Shown here: piece by piece, positions 42,265-51,281 of the stretch
How positions within the stretch are numbered: the first letter of the stretch is position 1
Layout: each line of letters begins with the position of its first letter
Origin: Candidatus Moraniibacteriota bacterium
GTDB taxonomy: Bacteria > Patescibacteriota > Minisyncoccia > Moranbacterales > UBA1568
Direction of reading: 5' to 3'
Length of the DNA: 54,185 nt
NCBI GenBank assembly: GCA_023261645.1
Contig: JAHFOO010000006.1
Span: 1-54,185 of the forward strand
Program-made: the position numbers and the translations under genes
Notes under the pieces: generated by a model
Seen by the model: only the letters and a program-made list of their open reading frames with translations
Told to the model about the DNA's origin: nothing
Databases searched by the model: none

Positions 42265-42927
42265 TTACTTCTGAATGACAATAGTAAATCCGTTCCCTAC
42301 TTTATCATCAACGTTCTGAACCTCGACGATATTCCATCCGAGATATTTTACTATCTCTACCATATCCTCGGTAATCCAGACAGAATAATGGTCATCTGGA
42401 TTCGGATTCCTCGCAATGCGTCCTTCATAACAATCAATGAGCTCTTGAAGCTTTGTTCGTTCTCGTCCTTTATCAAAAGTTCTTTCTTTATGAGGGACAA
42501 TCGTGAAGATATATCCTCCCTTACGAATGAGCCTATACCATTCTTTCAGCGCTTTGATTGGATCTGGGAAATGTTCGATGACATGTGCGCTCAGAACGAA
42601 GTCCTGACTTCCATCAGGGAGCGGAATATTGTCACCAGGAGCGACGATATCTACTTTCAATGATTGCCCCGTGAATTTTTTCTCAAGTTTTTTGTATTGA
42701 TTCTCTTCGGCAGTATAGTCAACATTTTTGGTATCGAGTCCAAATGGATTATGGATAGATCCACCTATTTCAAGCCCCTGCAATCCATCGAGATATTTAT
42801 GTGCGAGTTTGCTCTCTAGGAATTTGATATGCAGAAGTTGCTTCACCTCATTATAAAAAAGAAACACTCCTTTTGGAATATATTTCTTTATCTTGGCGAT
42901 ATAAAAATCACGGAAAACGAAGTTCAT
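42265..42927 (-). CDS. Class I SAM-dependent methyltransferase
   Basis: The 220-residue protein has motif I LEIGGSIHNPFGL (about 50-62; the usual GxGxG is replaced by GGSxHN), then V-D-I-V-A-P-G-D-N-I-P-L-P-D-G-S-Q-D-F-V-L-S-A-H-V-I-E-H-F and G-G-Y-I-F-T-I-V-P-H. This is a Methyltransf_11 type with an N-terminal helical extension. Probably modifies a glycan residue. It is transcribed alone and ends at the terminator 42219-42247. Confidence 0.8.
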   Translation of the reverse strand: MNFVFRDFYIAKIKKYIPKGVFLFYNEVKQLLHIKFLESKLAHKYLDGLQGLEIGGSIHNPFGLDTKNVDYTAEENQYKKLEKKFTGQSLKVDIVAPGDNIPLPDGSQDFVLSAHVIEHFPDPIKALKEWYRLIRKGGYIFTIVPHKERTFDKGRERTKLQELIDCYEGRIARNPNPDDHYSVWITEDMVEIVKYLGWNIVEVQNVDDKVGNGFTIVIQK

Positions 42928-43043
42928 ACTTTATATTTTCTCTATCTTTTGAAATCTGTTTTGGCAAGCACCCAAATCAGCTCGCGATAGTTTTCGTGCG
43001 CTCTCACCATAATATCCCTATTATACCACACCTTCGCCTTCGC

Positions 43044-44093
43044 CTAAAAATAATTTTCCACAGCAAATTCGAATTGATCTACGAATATTTTTTTAAACAT
43101 CGAGGCGTTGTTTTTTTCATAGAAAAGTAGTACAGCTTTCTTGTATTCACTTTCATCCACACTCCGATAGGAGAGCGGGCAATAATTATACGCCAATAAA
43201 ATTGCATTTCCAACGAGCCTAGCCGTTCTCTTGTTCCCATCCTCAAATGGTTGAATATAAGAAAGAAGCAAAACAAAAACAAGCGATTTCCAAAGTGGAT
43301 GAGAAATACCGTCTATGGTTTTTATCATCTGTTCCATAGCTTCTCTTACTTGAAATTCGTTATCAAGTGGACGGTAAACAGTTCCTGTTATTCCAACGAT
43401 ATTCTTTCGCAAACCTCTCGTAACACCAAGCCCTTCGATAAGAATCGCGTGGACATCCTCAATATTTCGGAGTGATAGCGCCTCAAACATCAAAGCATTT
43501 TCATGGATGTATTCAATCGCTCGTTTATGATTGATAAGCATTATCGCTTCCTCTTTTTTGTGTCCCTCTGCCTCTTTTCTTTGGCGAAGAAGAATTTCTG
43601 TATCAATAAGCGAGTATGTATTCCCTTCTATCTGAGAAGATTTCCAACTCAGTTCGATCGTGAGGCGTTCAAATTCTTTACGAAGAGCTGTCGGACTAAG
43701 GGCGGACACTCTTTTTCGATACTCATCATTGATCGTATCCAGTTGCAAAAATTCTTGTGTAGAAAAAAGATATTCCATACTTTTGAAAATATCTTGCTGA
43801 AATGATTTTTTTGTATTTGTCCTCTGATCAGGAGATTTTTCAAAGTATGCTTTTGAATCAATAGGAGACAATAACGTACCCTTCGGAGTAATCTCATACA
43901 CAACCGATCGTCCGAGACCTTTTTTTTGAACAAAGTCATTCTTCAGAAGGACTTCTATATCCCGAATAACTGTCATTCGAGAAATATCAATACCTAATGA
44001 TACGGCTAAATATTCACGGATACTCTGTGTTTGAACATTCGTATTATTATCAATAAAATTTAATATGAGTGCTTGTCTAGATGACATTTCCAT
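43044..44093 (-). CDS. Fic-domain protein with HTH, catalytic His replaced by Gln
   Basis: The 349-residue protein has an N-terminal DNA-binding winged helix (about 1-70). An inhibitory-helix motif SSQIEGN follows (152-158, the S-x3-E-G of class II Fic proteins), then a Fic core with I-Q-P-F-E-D-G-N-K-R-T-A-R (280-292). Canonical Fic proteins have HPFx(D/E)GN(G/K)R; here the His that activates the target hydroxyl is Gln281 (codon CAA, read from the minus strand). AMP transfer should therefore be reduced or lost, so the protein may act as a regulator or binding protein. A 15-bp palindrome inside its promoter fits autoregulation. Confidence 0.88.
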   Translation of the reverse strand: MEMSSRQALILNFIDNNTNVQTQSIREYLAVSLGIDISRMTVIRDIEVLLKNDFVQKKGLGRSVVYEITPKGTLLSPIDSKAYFEKSPDQRTNTKKSFQQDIFKSMEYLFSTQEFLQLDTINDEYRKRVSALSPTALRKEFERLTIELSWKSSQIEGNTYSLIDTEILLRQRKEAEGHKKEEAIMLINHKRAIEYIHENALMFEALSLRNIEDVHAILIEGLGVTRGLRKNIVGITGTVYRPLDNEFQVREAMEQMIKTIDGISHPLWKSLVFVLLLSYIQPFEDGNKRTARLVGNAILLAYNYCPLSYRSVDESEYKKAVLLFYEKNNASMFKKIFVDQFEFAVENYF

Positions 44094-44121
44094 TTTTTTA
44101 TTGTAACATTTTAATGTGTTA

Positions 44122-44150
44122 ATCGTAACATTTTGTTACAATTAAATCAA
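44122..44150 (-). promoter_or_regulatory. Promoter of the Fic-HTH gene
   Basis: On the minus strand TTGATT (44150-44145), a 17-bp spacer and TACGAT (44127-44122) lie about 30 bp upstream of the start codon at 44093. Confidence 0.6.
44125..44139. promoter_or_regulatory. Candidate operator palindrome GTAACATTTTGTTAC
   Basis: A perfect 6-bp inverted repeat with a 3-bp centre sits in the -10/-35 spacer of the Fic gene promoter and overlaps the -10 box. A second GTAACATTTT half-site with an imperfect partner (TGTGTTA) is at 44103-44121, next to the start codon. Confidence 0.6.
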
Positions 44151-44194
44151 CTTTTTGAGACAATAACCGGATATAATGGCTTAATTAAGCAATT

Positions 44195-45196
44195 TTAGTT
44201 TTTATACCCATTGGGGTGGCCGGTATACCATTTGCGGAGGCTTTCAATGCTCTCGGCAAGTGATTTTTCCGGTTGGAAATTCAGGGTTGTTTTGGCTTTG
44301 GTCGGGTCGGCATAGATCCAAGCGTATTCCCCTTTTCTTGATTCGGCCTGCGATTTCTCCATCGTCGTGCCGAATATTTTCTCTACCTCGGAGACGATTT
44401 CTTTCACCGAATAGCCGTGACCGTTCCCCAGGTTGAATATATCTGATGTGCCACCATTTCGGAGGTATTCGTAACCGAGGAAATGGGCTCGTGCGAGATC
44501 TTCCACATCGATATAATCCCGGATGGGCGTACGATCAGGTGTCTCCACATCACCGCAAGTATAGGCGAATGGTTCGATATTCATTGCACCACGCACAGCA
44601 TTCTGGAGGAGGAGCTGGGACGGACGTTTGCTATCACCGATCAGTCCATCTGCAGATGCTCCGCATACGTTGAAATAACGGAATATCACGTATCGGAAAC
44701 TCTGTTCTTCACCATACTGCCGAATGAGATTTTCAGCGGTCAATTTCGATTCACCGTATGGGTTCACCGGATGAAGAGGATGATGTTCGTCGACAGGAAG
44801 CGTCTGCGCCTCACCGTAGACAGCACAGGTTGAAGAGAAAATAATGTTCTTCACACCGGCTCCATTCATCGCCTCAAGCAAATTTCTCGTGCCCTCGACG
44901 TTGTTCGTCATATAACGTTCCGGTTGTTCGACAGACTCATTGACGAGGCAGAGGGCTGCGAAATGAAGCACGGTGTCGATATCATATTTCTCGAAAACCT
45001 TTTTCACATCTGCAAGGTTCAGGAGATCGACTTCTTCGAATGATATATCTCCAATCTGCGAAAGAATCTCTATCGGTTCACGATATCCTCGTGAGAAATT
45101 ATCGAGCACGACGACAGAAAAACCCTTCTCGAGAAAGAGTTTCGCCGCATGACTCCCGATATATCCCCCACCCCCCGTAATCAGTATTTTCTTCAT
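44195..45196 (-). CDS. galE: UDP-glucose 4-epimerase
   Basis: The product is 333 residues starting at MKKILITGGGGYIGSH (NAD-binding GxxGxxG); the open frame begins 4 codons earlier. The SDR catalytic set is present: S-S-T-C-A-V-Y-G-E, N-P-Y-G-E-S-K (Tyr-x3-Lys) and R-Y-F-N-V-C-G-A. Length and C-terminal motifs (NLGNGHGYSVKEIV) are typical of GalE. It interconverts UDP-glucose and UDP-galactose (or the GlcNAc/uronate analogues), supplying donors to the glycan locus. Transcribed leftward; 41 bp separate it from the holin-like gene. Confidence 0.92.
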   Translation of the reverse strand: MKKILITGGGGYIGSHAAKLFLEKGFSVVVLDNFSRGYREPIEILSQIGDISFEEVDLLNLADVKKVFEKYDIDTVLHFAALCLVNESVEQPERYMTNNVEGTRNLLEAMNGAGVKNIIFSSTCAVYGEAQTLPVDEHHPLHPVNPYGESKLTAENLIRQYGEEQSFRYVIFRYFNVCGASADGLIGDSKRPSQLLLQNAVRGAMNIEPFAYTCGDVETPDRTPIRDYIDVEDLARAHFLGYEYLRNGGTSDIFNLGNGHGYSVKEIVSEVEKIFGTTMEKSQAESRKGEYAWIYADPTKAKTTLNFQPEKSLAESIESLRKWYTGHPNGYKN

Positions 45197-45236
45197 AGCA
45201 AAAATCATACAGGAAATAAATCTGCCATCTTTTTTT

Positions 45237-45581
45237 CTACATCTCGGCTTTGTGGAGTGCCCAGTGTGTAATCATACCGATAACGGAGAGAACGAGCGCT
45301 CCGAGCACTGCAGCGAGGAATCCGTGGACTTCGAAGCCTTTGATCATCCCTCCAAGGAGCCAAAGGAGAAATCCATTGATGATAAATGTGAATATTCCGA
45401 ATGTCAGAAGATTGATAGGCAGAGTGAGGACCAAGAGAATCGGTTTGATTGTCACGTTCACTATGCCCCACAGCACGGCCAATATGAGAGCTGTCCCGAA
45501 ACCTTTCACGCTGATTCCCGCCACGATGTATGGGAGAACGAGAAATGCCACCGCACTAGCCAACCACTTGATGAGAAGCAT
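45237..45581 (-). CDS. Phage-holin-4-like (YvlD type) membrane protein
   Basis: The 114-residue protein has four hydrophobic helices with the family pattern: W-L-A-S-A-V-A-F-L-V-L-P-Y-I-V-A-G-I-S-V, L-W-G-I-V-N-V-T-I-K-P-I-L-L-V-L-T-L-P-I-N and F-I-I-N-G-F-L-L-W-L. The family is widespread in bacteria as housekeeping-like small membrane proteins of unknown role; the phage name is historical and no phage genes are near. A TATACT motif upstream may be its -10 box. Confidence 0.82.
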   Translation of the reverse strand: MLLIKWLASAVAFLVLPYIVAGISVKGFGTALILAVLWGIVNVTIKPILLVLTLPINLLTFGIFTFIINGFLLWLLGGMIKGFEVHGFLAAVLGALVLSVIGMITHWALHKAEM

Positions 45582-45645
45582 AATATTTTCGTTACAATTT
45601 ACCTCTCCAGTATAGCACTTTTTTTACCGAAAATCTGATTACCTA

Positions 45646-46047
45646 TTATTTCGTTCGTCTATAAGCGAAGATGATTCTAACAAGTGACGTGATTATAAAG
45701 ATAGCGTACAGAACGAAAAGGATGGCAAAAGAGAAAGCTCCCTGAGCCACTCCACCGAAACCACTCTGTTGATGACTTGCGTTGAGAAAATAAGTAACGA
45801 TGATGATAATCGGCACAAAGAATCGTGCAAATCGCCACCAGGCCTGAAATACTTCATCTCGCATTTTGTAGGTAATGAGCGAGAAAAAGAAAACAGGCAA
45901 AAAAGACAAAAAAAGAAAAAATATCTGACCAAAAAAATCATCATCACGCACTCTACACCATGATGAATGACAGATTGAACCAGAGACAAAAATTCCCACA
46001 AAATAAATTAAATAAATCAATGACGCTAAAAATACTATCTTCTTCAT
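45646..46047 (-). CDS. Hypothetical four-helix membrane protein
   Basis: The 133-residue protein has four predicted membrane segments (about 5-23, 45-60, 72-88, 103-125) and a short Cys-containing loop, C-H-S-S-W-C-R-V-R-D, between helices 1 and 2. Family not recognised. Lies 9 bp after the stop side of the large secreted protein gene, so the two may share a transcript. No further function can be inferred. Confidence 0.6.
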   Translation of the reverse strand: MKKIVFLASLIYLIYFVGIFVSGSICHSSWCRVRDDDFFGQIFFLFLSFLPVFFFSLITYKMRDEVFQAWWRFARFFVPIIIIVTYFLNASHQQSGFGGVAQGAFSFAILFVLYAIFIITSLVRIIFAYRRTK

Positions 46048-46056
46048 ATCTATATT

Positions 46057-49000
46057 TCAATAATTAATTTTCATACTCCCTCTCTCTGTCATTATACTCG
46101 GAATTATCATTCCTGATAGCTTCACCCGGGTGGAGCGATGCCTAATATCATCATTCTCATCGGAAATGAGTTCTCTCGGTTTCTCTGTTATCCACGTCTC
46201 GTTTTTCTTGAAAAAATACTCTGATTCAAGATTCATTGTCGGTATTCTCAACTGAGCATCGAGCTTTGCATATTTTCCACGCCAATCTTTCTGCCATTCA
46301 TACTGCATACTCGCATCTTTCGCCTCTACACTGATGCCATCATACGAAAGAGATTGGAGAATATACTTGAGATGATTTTTCTCATTTTCTTTTTCTTCAA
46401 AGACTATGACCGTCGTATGTCCTGCAAGATCGGTGAGAGTCGTGGTAAGAAGAGTCCTCTTCTCTCTGCCATTCTTCTCTCGCTTGTCATCGCGATTGAA
46501 CTGAGAAAAGAATGAATACCAATGTTTCTCCTCCGACACAGATTCAGTGTCTTGTATTATAGATTCCACGCTTACTACTGAAACAGATTGTCCGAGATTG
46601 TCAACGCCGGTGATTTCAAGTTTCTGTATTGTCGAATTGAAAACAATTTTTGCTTCTGGTGCTGTCTTATCTATCTTGATCGTTTCTGTTTTTACTTCTT
46701 CCTTATTCCCCTGTTTATCAGTAGAAAAATATTGAACAGTTGTTGTGCCTTCATTTGAGAGAACGAGAGGATCGATATAAGTATTCCAACTCGTGCCATC
46801 ATCAAAAGAATATTCTGTCTTCTCGATACCGCTCCCATTTGTTTCGTCTTGTGCAGTCAGTGTTACCGTCACATCGCTCGTATGCCAGTCATTGGTTCCC
46901 TGCGTACCTGAAGGAGCAATAGTGGTCACAGGAGGCGTGATATCGAACACTACTCGTTCACCAGGTTTGGGCTCGAGAGAGAAATCAGTCGCACCGTCAC
47001 CATCATAATCCACCACAAGCGGTGAAGCGCCAGCTATGGTACCGTCGGCAAATGTCATCGTTACCGTGGTATCAGGAGAAGTCGGGATAGCGGAGAAGGT
47101 TGTTGTTTCGGTAATATCATCACCTGTCACTTCTTGTACTTCAAGTGTAAACGAGCCTACAGATTGTCCATCCAGCACTATTGTTGGATCACTCCCTGCG
47201 GGGACAGAAATATATTGCACTTCGCCGAAACGACGATACTCCGCATCTGGATAAGCATCATCCTCTGCGCTGATAATATTGCCCTGACTATCGTGAGCAG
47301 AGAGAGCAAGAGGTGAGTGGAGATAATAGCGGAGACGTTTTTCTGAAGATGCCGGAGGCTCAGAATCTGAAACAAAATCTGGCAACGCTGTCGATATTCC
47401 TATGAGAATACTATTTTTAATGAAACTACGTAGCTCGGAAACTTCGAGGATATCTGCATGTTTCCTTTCTAGTGTTGAAGGCGTGTCATAACTCGCTAAA
47501 TCCACCCAATATCGTTTCGCATTCACCACACTCGTACTTATTGCCAAAGCACTCGGAGCGACGACTGTGCCATCACCATCAACGACAAGCTCTGGAGTAT
47601 ATTCGAGTTTCGGTACGCGCGAGGAGCAGATCTTTCCTGCTTCGTGGAGACATTCTTCCCCTGTCCAATACTTGATCGTTCCGAGAGTATCCTCTCCGAA
47701 ACCGGCTATCTGATATACGGCAATCGATGATGGGATAACCGAATCATCCAGCGTTTGATGTACATTATCGCTACTCGACAATAATCCAGAATTCACCATA
47801 CTTGGACTGACGATATCAGAAGAATCAGCTGTAACCTTTCCTGTATTATCCAAAAGAAAACTCTTGAGTTCAGTTGACGTATCGACTTTGTTCCCATAAT
47901 TATCAATAAACGGCTGAGTGAGGGTTCCATCTTCAAAAGTAATGACCGGCGTATCGACACCGCTTCCTTCGCCTGAAAAATATGAATCTGATGGTAAAAG
48001 ATTGTATGCACTCGGCATATTCTGTGCCAGTGCACGTGCTGTCCTCGGAGCAAGTGCGAAAGGCAACCAATTCACAGGAAGTCCCTGGTCATAACCATGG
48101 AGTATGGCACCGATAGCTTGCGGTGTTCCTGATTGTGGCACTGCTACGAAAACAATTTTATCGATAAGCTGTTCTGCTTCCGCACCCAGCTTGTTCACCA
48201 GTGCTTTGGCCACCAATCCACCATTGGAATGCGCAATAAGTGTGACCTTGCCAGATTTCGATGAACTCGCGAGACGACGCAACTCCTCTATGATATATGG
48301 TGTATCTGTAGAATGAGTATAAGAAACATTGTCTCCAGTTTTTGTGCCACTATTCAATGTGTCATCCAAAGAAAGGCGCCAATCATACGGCATAGCGACA
48401 TAATCTGCTATGAGGCCATCAACATTCTTCCATTTATCCAGATCTGCAAGAAACGATTTGTAGATATTCCCTTTAATTGGAATATAGGCGTTATCAAGCA
48501 CATCTTTTGTATAAATATCGTCTCGGATACTCTTCCCATTTTCATCGAGATACAGTTTCTCGGCGTCTGCATCGCTACTCGGTTCCCAAACTTTTTTATC
48601 AGCGGTATAGAGTCGGCTCGATTCGATTCCTGGTAAAAACAAAACGTTCGAATAGCAATTCTCGGTACAAGAAACATCGTCAAAATTCGGTTCAGTTTCA
48701 AGCCATGGTCGGAAGATAACCCCATCTCCCATAACACTATTCCCCTGTCCCTGTAAATTTGCCTTCTGTGGATCAGAATGGTAAAAATAAGGACCTGTTA
48801 CATCACCCCACCAATTATTTGATGCATCAACTGACATACTGCCTCGTATTCCTGATAAGAAAGCCTGTATTCCTCTTCCATTATTTATTATTGAGCTGTT
48901 GCTTATTTTCGGTATACGACTTGATATCGAAGTTGCAACTTCTAAACCAATGTTATTATCAGATAAAACAAGCGATCTCAGAAGTGGGATCGTATCTCTG

Positions 49001-49533
49001 ATGTAAATTCCCGATCTAGAGTGTTTAATTTCGGTATTCTCTATACTAACCAATCCTTGATAAGTGACACTGGGACTATAATTCATATAAGAAAAACCTA
49101 TACTTGCATAAAGGATACTTACATACTTTATTTTTACAATATTCGCAGTATTGTATATCCCAATCGATCCCCATTGTCCTCTCAAAATACCTTGATAACA
49201 GAATGGATATCCATAATTCTGCGTATTTCCACCGTAGTCATTGTCGCAAACAGAGGTAAAAATAATTTTCTCTGACGGTGTTCCGATAGCAGTAAATGTG
49301 TTCTGAAGAGCAAGTGATACTCCTGTATTTTTGAATTTAACAATTGTTCCAGGTTCTATAGTTAGCGGGGCGGTAACATAAATAGTATTCAAAACAATGT
49401 AAGGACTTCCTGTCTTATTCCAAACAGTCTGGGTTGTAATGTTGCTTTGTATTTCTGTGAATGCTTGAGCAGAGTAATTACAAAAAAATACGCCGGCAAA
49501 AATTATCATTCCAAAAAATAATTTTCTCAACAT
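46057..49533 (-). CDS. Secreted beta-helix / LCAT-like hydrolase / OmpL47-repeat protein
   Basis: The product is 1158 residues from the Met of MLRKLFFGMIIF; the open frame extends 12 codons upstream. Signal peptide with probable cleavage after SAQA (about residue 24). Domains: right-handed beta-helix (about 25-280) ending with NNWWGDVTGPY; an alpha/beta hydrolase (about 295-640) resembling lecithin:cholesterol acyltransferases, with LPGIESSRL near 300, PYDWR near 383 and the nucleophile elbow AHSNGG (Ser about 436); then beta-sandwich and OmpL47/Big-like repeats with D-K-T-A-P-E. The C-terminus lacks an obvious membrane anchor. It may hydrolyse lipids or esters at the cell surface or on a host cell (inference). 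Substrate unknown. Confidence 0.82.
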   Translation of the reverse strand: MLRKLFFGMIIFAGVFFCNYSAQAFTEIQSNITTQTVWNKTGSPYIVLNTIYVTAPLTIEPGTIVKFKNTGVSLALQNTFTAIGTPSEKIIFTSVCDNDYGGNTQNYGYPFCYQGILRGQWGSIGIYNTANIVKIKYVSILYASIGFSYMNYSPSVTYQGLVSIENTEIKHSRSGIYIRDTIPLLRSLVLSDNNIGLEVATSISSRIPKISNSSIINNGRGIQAFLSGIRGSMSVDASNNWWGDVTGPYFYHSDPQKANLQGQGNSVMGDGVIFRPWLETEPNFDDVSCTENCYSNVLFLPGIESSRLYTADKKVWEPSSDADAEKLYLDENGKSIRDDIYTKDVLDNAYIPIKGNIYKSFLADLDKWKNVDGLIADYVAMPYDWRLSLDDTLNSGTKTGDNVSYTHSTDTPYIIEELRRLASSSKSGKVTLIAHSNGGLVAKALVNKLGAEAEQLIDKIVFVAVPQSGTPQAIGAILHGYDQGLPVNWLPFALAPRTARALAQNMPSAYNLLPSDSYFSGEGSGVDTPVITFEDGTLTQPFIDNYGNKVDTSTELKSFLLDNTGKVTADSSDIVSPSMVNSGLLSSSDNVHQTLDDSVIPSSIAVYQIAGFGEDTLGTIKYWTGEECLHEAGKICSSRVPKLEYTPELVVDGDGTVVAPSALAISTSVVNAKRYWVDLASYDTPSTLERKHADILEVSELRSFIKNSILIGISTALPDFVSDSEPPASSEKRLRYYLHSPLALSAHDSQGNIISAEDDAYPDAEYRRFGEVQYISVPAGSDPTIVLDGQSVGSFTLEVQEVTGDDITETTTFSAIPTSPDTTVTMTFADGTIAGASPLVVDYDGDGATDFSLEPKPGERVVFDITPPVTTIAPSGTQGTNDWHTSDVTVTLTAQDETNGSGIEKTEYSFDDGTSWNTYIDPLVLSNEGTTTVQYFSTDKQGNKEEVKTETIKIDKTAPEAKIVFNSTIQKLEITGVDNLGQSVSVVSVESIIQDTESVSEEKHWYSFFSQFNRDDKREKNGREKRTLLTTTLTDLAGHTTVIVFEEKENEKNHLKYILQSLSYDGISVEAKDASMQYEWQKDWRGKYAKLDAQLRIPTMNLESEYFFKKNETWITEKPRELISDENDDIRHRSTRVKLSGMIIPSIMTERGSMKINY

Positions 49534-49815
49534 ATTTTCTTCGTTAAAAATTATTACAAAAAAACACACACAACATTCCGTCGCGTTTCTTTTGGATATT
49601 CTTACTTAGAAGTCGAGCTTCTGAGTAGTCTTTGTATTACTACATATAGTATATCAAAATGGAAGAGAAAAAACAGATTTTGTGTCAACTGTCGAAGAAA
49701 AGCGAATAGAGAGTTCACTTCGAAGTTCGACTTATCAGTGAAAATAGGAGCTGAGGAGACAAAAAACTCCCTTTGAAAATCAGAAGGAGTCTTTTTTGAT
49801 GGCTTTATTCGGCTA
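49534..49815. other. Intergenic gap with terminator
   Basis: The stretch between the secreted-protein gene and the sugar-transferase gene contains a terminator near 49761-49797. Upstream of the secreted-protein gene I see no convincing promoter; an ORF on the minus strand here overlaps the sugar transferase and has no family features. Confidence 0.5.
49761..49797 (-). terminator. Intrinsic terminator of the sugar-transferase gene
   Basis: On the minus strand GACTCCTT pairs with AAGGGAGT (one bulge) and is followed by six T. An A/T-rich flank on the other side makes it partly bidirectional. Confidence 0.8.
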
Positions 49816-51240
49816 TTACTTGCCATTCTTACGGCGACGAAGGAGTGCTCCTGCAGTTTTGAGACAGATGATGATGTCGAGCCAGAGCGACCAATTTTCG
49901 ATATAGAAAACATCCAGATGATATTCATCTTCAAAGGCGAGATCGGAGCGTCCAGAAATCTGTGCCATACCGGTCATACCCGGCTTGATGGTGAGCAGAC
50001 GACGATGATACTCGGAATAACGAGCCACTTCGCGCTCCTGATGCGGACGCGGACCGACGAGACTCATACTGCCTTCGATGACATTGAAGAACTGTGGTAA
50101 TTCATCAAGTGAATAGCGTTCGATGAAGGCACCGATTTTCATCTTGCGAGGATCATCCTTGATCTTATAGAGAACGCCACCTTCGCGTGCATTGTGTTCT
50201 TCGATGAGTTTCTTCTCGAATTCGAGCGCTTCTTCTAGATGTGGATTTTCCTTGGTGATGCAATATTTCCATAACATATAGCGGAATTTGTAGACGAAGA
50301 ATTTCTCACCATTCTCTCCAATACGTTCATTTCGATAAATGATCGGACCATTCGGATCCTCAAGCTTGATGAGAAGTGCAATCACGATCATCAGCGGAGA
50401 GAAAAGTACTGCCAAGAAAAAACCTGCCACGAAATCATACATCCGTTTCAAGACGCGTCCCCAACCATCAAGCGGGGTATGCTGGAATTCTATCGTCGGC
50501 TCCCCGTTCCAAATCTGCATCGTGAAACGTGTCGTCTGAATCGATGTCGGGAAAAAACGATAGAGAATGTTGTTGATCTGGCAATAATCGAACAGTTTCG
50601 CTTGTTCATCGTCCGTCATCGAAGAATCACCGATGATGATTTCATCGATACCTTTCATCTCGCGAATTTCTCTGATATGAGTGATGCTCGCATCGGCGAT
50701 CTGGTCTATGACGCGATAACCGAGCGCCTTATCTCTGATCAGGAGAGAACGCATACTCCTCATCTTATCATTGAACCCTATCAGAAGAACACGATGAATA
50801 CCGATTTCTTTGTTCACCAAGAGCCACTTCTGAACACGCTGGATGAAGTAACGCGCCACGACCACATAAAAAACCGCCAAGAGCCATCCGATGATGATGA
50901 CGAAACGTGAAGAAAACCATTCTCGATTCAAAAAAACGGCGATAATGAGTACGATAAGTCCGAAAGTGATCGCTTTCAACACTCCATAGGCTTCCTGCCA
51001 GAAACGACGTGTGACACGCATCCGATACAATCCTTCGATAGCCAGAATAACAAGGAAGAAAGGAGCGACCATAAATGCAAAACTGAGGTAATCATAAAAC
51101 GTCAGATCAAATACGCGAGAAACATACCCTTCCAGCATCGGCATCCTGCGGAGATAATACGCTGTGATGGCAGCCAAAACAATCATCGAAAAATCGACGG
51201 GGACTTGGATAGAACTGAAAAATATTTCTGAACGTTTCAC
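49816..51240 (-). CDS. Polyprenyl-phosphate sugar-1-phosphate transferase (WcaJ/RfbP-like)
   Basis: The 474-residue protein has four or five N-terminal helices (about 15-130) and a CoA-binding-like Rossmann region (about 140-250, VLLIGFNDKMRSM). A further membrane helix precedes the bacterial sugar transferase domain: K-R-M-Y-D-F-V, G-P-I-I-Y-R-N-E-R-I-G, F-x-V-Y-K-F-R-Y-M, S-L-D-E-L-P-Q-F-F-N-V-I-E-G-S-M-S-L-V-G-P-R-P and K-P-G-M-T-G-M-A-Q-I-S-G-R. This is the initiating enzyme: it puts a hexose-1-phosphate from UDP-sugar on undecaprenyl phosphate. It closes the set needed for a Wzx-dependent pathway, with no clear Wzy, Wza or Wzc in the window. Confidence 0.92.
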   Translation of the reverse strand: MKRSEIFFSSIQVPVDFSMIVLAAITAYYLRRMPMLEGYVSRVFDLTFYDYLSFAFMVAPFFLVILAIEGLYRMRVTRRFWQEAYGVLKAITFGLIVLIIAVFLNREWFSSRFVIIIGWLLAVFYVVVARYFIQRVQKWLLVNKEIGIHRVLLIGFNDKMRSMRSLLIRDKALGYRVIDQIADASITHIREIREMKGIDEIIIGDSSMTDDEQAKLFDYCQINNILYRFFPTSIQTTRFTMQIWNGEPTIEFQHTPLDGWGRVLKRMYDFVAGFFLAVLFSPLMIVIALLIKLEDPNGPIIYRNERIGENGEKFFVYKFRYMLWKYCITKENPHLEEALEFEKKLIEEHNAREGGVLYKIKDDPRKMKIGAFIERYSLDELPQFFNVIEGSMSLVGPRPHQEREVARYSEYHRRLLTIKPGMTGMAQISGRSDLAFEDEYHLDVFYIENWSLWLDIIICLKTAGALLRRRKNGK

Positions 51241-51257
51241 TTCGTTGAAATCAGTGG

Positions 51258-51263
51258 ATTATA
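51258..51263 (-). promoter_or_regulatory. Possible -10 box of the sugar-transferase gene
   Basis: A minus-strand TATAAT lies 18 bp upstream of the ATG at 51240. No good -35 box is visible at 16-18 bp, so this is tentative. Confidence 0.3.
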
Positions 51264-51281
51264 TTTTCTCATTCTTTTTCA

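Noticed and set aside
45237-45581. Prophage remnant suggested by the holin-like protein
   Set aside because: The family is common as a chromosomal membrane protein and no other phage gene is nearby.
49602-49934. Minus-strand open frame of 110 codons overlapping the sugar-transferase 3' end
   Set aside because: It crosses the terminator at 49761-49797 and reads the transferase gene in another frame; no family features.
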